From: UMGS1908 sp045588795
GTDB taxonomy: Bacteria > Bacillota > Clostridia > Christensenellales > UBA1242
Direction of reading: 5' to 3'
DNA length: 16,482 nucleotides
Assembly: GCA_045588795.1 (NCBI GenBank)
Contig: JAZNEY010000066.1
Span: 1-16,482 of the forward strand
Shown here: positions 14,126 through 16,482 of the stretch, piece after piece
Layout of the letters: the number at the start of each line of letters is the position of its first letter
Numbering within the stretch: the stretch's first letter is position 1
The notes under the pieces: generated by a model
The model's input: only the letters and a program-made list of their open reading frames with translations
Database searches by the model: none
What the model was told of the DNA's origin: nothing
Position numbers and translations under genes: made by a program

Positions 14126-14854
14126 ATGGCATTACCAAAACACATAAAAGAAGAACTTAGCATTTTTAATGATGCTTGTAATGATTTTATAAATTCAAAA
14201 TTAATATTGATTGAAAAGTCTATTAGTAGTGTATTAAGCACGATTGCGAAAAGAGGACAGATTTACAGTGTTATAGCCGGCGAGATTGTTGGATATAATT
14301 TTCAGGCTGAGTATGAAACAGCTGTAAATTCAAAATCCTTTGAACTTGTACTAAATGAGGAGCGTGTTATTCCTTTTGTGTTTAACTTGCTCAATGAAAT
14401 GGATAATGGAGCCATTGATATTTTTACTTTTATCAAGCAAATGTTTGGTGCAAATGATGAAAAGGCATACAAGTCTTTCTGTGACTTATTGATAAAGAAC
14501 TTTATGGAAAGAGTGAAACAACTTTTAGAAGAAAAGTTTGTTGATGAGGAAGAGTTTGTGGAAGAAGAGTCTGAGTCAGAAGATGCTTCAATTGACCCGA
14601 CTTTTTTAGATAGAATAAAATTTGTAACTGAAAATATTATGGGTGGCCTTCAAAACCCGAAACTTCAAAAACTCAAAACTAGAAGTGATATAAATACTGT
14701 TTGTGTGTCGATTATTATATGTATATCAAACAATCAGACAATTGGAATTTTGGGGTTACTCATAGGGCTTCGTCATATGCTTGTAAAGGTTAAACAGTAT
14801 AAAAATGATATACAGGAATTGGATTTGATTATAAAAGCATTTAATGAATTGTAA
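14126..14854 (+). CDS. Unrecognised 242-residue helical protein with an acidic linker
   Basis: No known domain is recognised. The protein looks mainly alpha-helical. It has a helical first part (about 1-140), a very acidic low-complexity linker (EEEEFVEEESESED, about 145-160), then PTFLDRIKFVTENIMGGL and a hydrophobic region near the C-terminus (VCVSIIICISNNQTIGILGLLIGLRHML, about 192-219). That region could be a membrane-associated hairpin or a buried helical pair. The ATG at 14126 is ten bases after AAGGGG. A TTG at 14120 in the same frame is only four bases from it, so I prefer the ATG. It stands alone between a divergent and a convergent neighbour. Function unknown. Confidence 0.8.
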   Translation: MALPKHIKEELSIFNDACNDFINSKLILIEKSISSVLSTIAKRGQIYSVIAGEIVGYNFQAEYETAVNSKSFELVLNEERVIPFVFNLLNEMDNGAIDIFTFIKQMFGANDEKAYKSFCDLLIKNFMERVKQLLEEKFVDEEEFVEEESESEDASIDPTFLDRIKFVTENIMGGLQNPKLQKLKTRSDINTVCVSIIICISNNQTIGILGLLIGLRHMLVKVKQYKNDIQELDLIIKAFNEL

Positions 14855-14862
14855 AATATATA

Positions 14863-14900
14863 AAAAAGAACTGTGAAAACAAAATTTCACAGTTCTTTTT
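14863..14900. terminator. Bidirectional terminator between the unknown gene and the pyrophosphatase gene
   Basis: Perfect 16-base arms (14863-14878 and 14885-14900; core GAACTGTGAAA) around a six-base loop. It has an A-run on the left and a T-run on the right. It lies two bases from the pyrophosphatase stop and serves both convergent genes. Confidence 0.95.
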
Positions 14901-14902
14901 GT

Positions 14903-15241
14903 TTAGTTTCGTATAATTTCAGATTTAAACCATTTTTCTTGAAATTCAGTGAGAGCTAAAATTTGTTCATCTGTGTAGTTTCTGCCTTTTTCCATAACAA
15001 CAAGTTTGTCGTCATCATCATTAAGTCTGTGTATGATTGCGATAACTTGTCCTTCAAATGCTTCAAGTGGGGAGTGTTCTCCTAAGATATAGGCGTCAAG
15101 TTCTTCGCCATCACCAGATATGGTGTCAGGGATATATCCATAATTGACCGGATAAATAAATCCGTGTTTTGGGTGTTTTGAGCCAAGTGGTCTATCGATT
15201 TTAACAGAAACCTTTGTTCCAAGATATTTACGAGTTTCCAT
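14903..15241 (-). CDS. Short family I inorganic pyrophosphatase homologue
   Basis: A 112-residue protein matching the central part of family I (Ppa-type) pyrophosphatases, which split PPi into phosphate with Mg ions. Visible blocks are VKIDRPLGSKHP, FIYPVNYGYIPDT, the metal-site loop GDGEELDAYILG and LNDDDDKLVVM. In the metal loop D44 and D49 are kept, but the middle aspartate of the usual DxDPxD is E46. The later acidic-lysine block (D75-D78, K79) is present. Ordinary bacterial family I enzymes are about 160-180 residues. This one lacks the N-terminal strand region and most of the C-terminus, so activity on PPi is uncertain. AAGGAGGA lies five bases before the ATG. It is the last gene of a three-gene operon. 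Confidence 0.85.
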   Translation of the reverse strand: METRKYLGTKVSVKIDRPLGSKHPKHGFIYPVNYGYIPDTISGDGEELDAYILGEHSPLEAFEGQVIAIIHRLNDDDDKLVVMEKGRNYTDEQILALTEFQEKWFKSEIIRN

Positions 15242-15272
15242 TTAGTCCTCCTTTCTATGTTTTTCCTAATAT

Positions 15273-15458
15273 CTAAAACAATGTTGATATTGATTTATAG
15301 ATTGACATATACATATCTTTAAAGGCTTGAATAAGGGAGTGGTTTTTTGCTGTGTTCAAAAATTTTTCCGGACTACCATCAAGCAAAAAATATAAAACGA
15401 ATGATAGAATTATTAATCCAACTAGCGAAATTAATGCAATAATAAATTTTTTTGTCAT
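15273..15458 (-). CDS. Small single-TM protein (61 residues)
   Basis: It begins MTKKF, followed by one strong hydrophobic segment (about residues 5-26) and a polar, probably amphipathic C-terminal part rich in K, S and aromatic residues. A GGAG ribosome binding site lies eight bases before the ATG. It is spaced about 30 bases from the gene on each side in the same direction and no promoter is visible in either gap, so it is likely co-transcribed with them. Topology suggests an N-in membrane anchor with a small external tail. I do not recognise a family and assign no function. Confidence 0.65.
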   Translation of the reverse strand: MTKKFIIALISLVGLIILSFVLYFLLDGSPEKFLNTAKNHSLIQAFKDMYMSIYKSISTLF

Positions 15459-15488
15459 ACAAAGTTCTCCAAGTGGTGTGGTCGCAAA

Positions 15489-16346
15489 CTAGAATAAACC
15501 ATCAAATCTTGATTTTTTCTGACCGCTTTTTTGCGCGTTATCTCTTTTATCATAAAAAGATTTCAAAAATGCAACACGCTTTAAGTGATATATATTTATA
15601 AGTCTTACTTGATTTGCTGGGGTCATAAATGTGTATGCAAAGTAACGACTATCAACACGACTCAAAGATATAGACTTTGGATACATACCTTGAACTTTAA
15701 GTCTTGGAATGATAAGCCTTGTTACTTTTTTTGCTTTTTGCTGGGCAGGTGGGGCAATGACATTCTTATTTGTATTTAAGGGTTTATGCATATAAACTTT
15801 TTGTGTTTCAGCTTTTTGACCAATCTTGTTTATGTTGTCTTTATTTTGTTGTCTAGCAAACATTTGATATTTTATTCTTACAAGATTGGGGACAAGAGTT
15901 AATGTTTCTAACATCTGTTTGAGTTCAAAGAGTGCAAACTTTAAATTGTCATCATCAATAGTATAATCGAATTGTCTTTTTATTGAATGTTTGTCTGCAA
16001 CAATGTATTTCCCGGTCTTTAGTCCGCTAAAGAAACTGTCTTTTTGTTGGTCTTTTGTTTTGAAGTTTGGCAATTTAGACTTATTAAAAACCTCAATAAT
16101 GCTGTCTATTGGCATTACATTGTTATTAAAACATAAGAAAAACGCTTTCAAATATTCATCAGCATATGGTTGTTTTTGACATTCATCAAAATAAAATGTT
16201 ATGAAATCATAAGGAATATAAAGACTTTTTGTTTCTTTGTAGTATTTTTTTGCACACGCATCAATGATGTTATTGCACATAATAAAGAAGTGCAGTTTTT
16301 TTACTGCTGTAACTTCTGATTCAGATGCGACATTAGTGTTTTTCAT
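15489..16346 (-). CDS. Unrecognised 285-residue basic protein
   Basis: No known domain is recognised. The N-terminal half (about 20-165) is helical, with a cysteine and aromatic-rich start (LHFFIMCNNIIDACAKKYY). A lysine, glutamine and proline-rich linker follows (about 165-210), then a basic C-terminal part with hydrophobic strands (RLIIPRLKVQGMYPKSISL, YFAYTFMTPANQVRLINIYHLKR). It ends in a charged tail, KSRFDGLF. There is no signal peptide or TM segment, so it is probably cytoplasmic. The two-part layout with a flexible linker would suit a nucleic-acid or protein-binding adaptor, but that is only an impression. AGGAG lies about six bases before the ATG. It heads the operon that includes the single-TM protein and the mini-pyrophosphatase. 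Confidence 0.8.
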   Translation of the reverse strand: MKNTNVASESEVTAVKKLHFFIMCNNIIDACAKKYYKETKSLYIPYDFITFYFDECQKQPYADEYLKAFFLCFNNNVMPIDSIIEVFNKSKLPNFKTKDQQKDSFFSGLKTGKYIVADKHSIKRQFDYTIDDDNLKFALFELKQMLETLTLVPNLVRIKYQMFARQQNKDNINKIGQKAETQKVYMHKPLNTNKNVIAPPAQQKAKKVTRLIIPRLKVQGMYPKSISLSRVDSRYFAYTFMTPANQVRLINIYHLKRVAFLKSFYDKRDNAQKSGQKKSRFDGLF

Positions 16347-16392
16347 TTTTACTCCTATATATAATGAATAATTATAATATAATAAATAATAA

Positions 16393-16418
16393 TATAATAT
16401 ATTTACAAATATATTATA
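16393..16418. repeat. 26-bp palindrome covering the -10 box of the right-end promoter
   Basis: Perfect 12-base arms (TATAATATATTT and its complement) around a two-base centre. One arm contains the -10 box, and the dyad extends past the predicted transcription start. It could be an operator. The arms are pure A/T, so chance symmetry is more likely than for a mixed sequence. Confidence 0.5.
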
Positions 16419-16441
16419 ACAAAAGAAATAGAATATACCAA
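16413..16441 (-). promoter_or_regulatory. Promoter of the right-end operon
   Basis: Minus-strand TTGGTA (16436-16441), a 17-base spacer and TATAAT (16413-16418), with TG at 16420-16421. The leader is roughly 60 bases and very AT-rich. Beyond the promoter, up to the window end, I see only AT-rich sequence without a gene. Confidence 0.75.
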
Positions 16442-16482
16442 CATAATAATTTAAAAAATTTTTAATTTTTTTTAAAAAACCT

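Noticed and set aside
1..16482. CRISPR array, tRNA/rRNA genes, insertion sequences or prophage
   Set aside because: No regularly spaced repeats, cloverleaf-like segments, transposase or integrase motifs, or direct-repeat-flanked elements were seen on either strand.

Overview
The window is AT-rich chromosomal DNA from a low-GC Gram-positive bacterium, most likely a member of the Clostridia (Bacillota). The evidence is a T-box leader ahead of valS, a DUF4364 protein (a family known from Clostridia), strong AGGAGG-type ribosome binding sites, LTA-synthase-like envelope biology and a lipoprotein-dependent ABC importer. Genes sit close together, stops are nearly all TAA/TAG, and no integrase, transposase, CRISPR array, tRNA or rRNA is visible. 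It reads as a core chromosomal segment rather than a mobile island. Genus cannot be assigned from the sequence alone.

Layout. (1) 1-1247, minus strand: the first 29 codons of an unknown gene with its own promoter and a striking dyad over it, then murG. (2) 1286-4470, plus strand: a divergent promoter region shared with murG, then a type IIA topoisomerase B subunit (gyrB/parE) overlapping by one base an HD-superfamily phosphohydrolase, closed by a bidirectional terminator. (3) 4484-7122, minus strand: a three-gene NitT/TauT-type ABC importer (lipoprotein, ATPase, permease). (4) 7130-7776, plus strand: a membrane protein that looks like a CDP-alcohol phosphatidyltransferase whose catalytic motif has decayed. 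(5) 7789-13182, plus strand: promoter, T-box riboswitch with a plausible valine (GTG) specifier, a 71-residue two-TM protein, valS and an LTA-synthase-like sulfatase-fold enzyme, apparently one transcription unit. (6) 13183-14022, minus strand: a DUF4364 winged-helix-like protein and a small TSCPD cysteine protein. (7) 14092-14900, plus strand: an unrecognised 242-residue protein. (8) 14903-16441, minus strand: an unrecognised 285-residue protein, a 61-residue single-TM protein and a short family I inorganic pyrophosphatase homologue, behind a promoter whose -10 box lies in a 26-bp near-perfect palindrome.

How it fits together. Cell-envelope functions recur: MurG, the LTA-synthase-like enzyme, the degenerate phosphatidyltransferase-like membrane protein and small membrane proteins. 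The most interesting arrangement is the T-box operon. Uncharged tRNA-Val would be expected to raise not only ValRS but also a tiny membrane protein and an envelope-polymer enzyme. Promoters across the window repeatedly use an extended -10 (TGnTATAAT), and three of them carry dyads over or between core elements. Convergent gene pairs are separated by long, symmetrical, bidirectional terminators. I see no clear new defence or mobile system. The best candidates for undescribed biology are the T-box/small-TM/valS/LTA-synthase unit, the pseudoenzyme-like phosphatidyltransferase homologue, and the unknown + small-TM + mini-pyrophosphatase operon.
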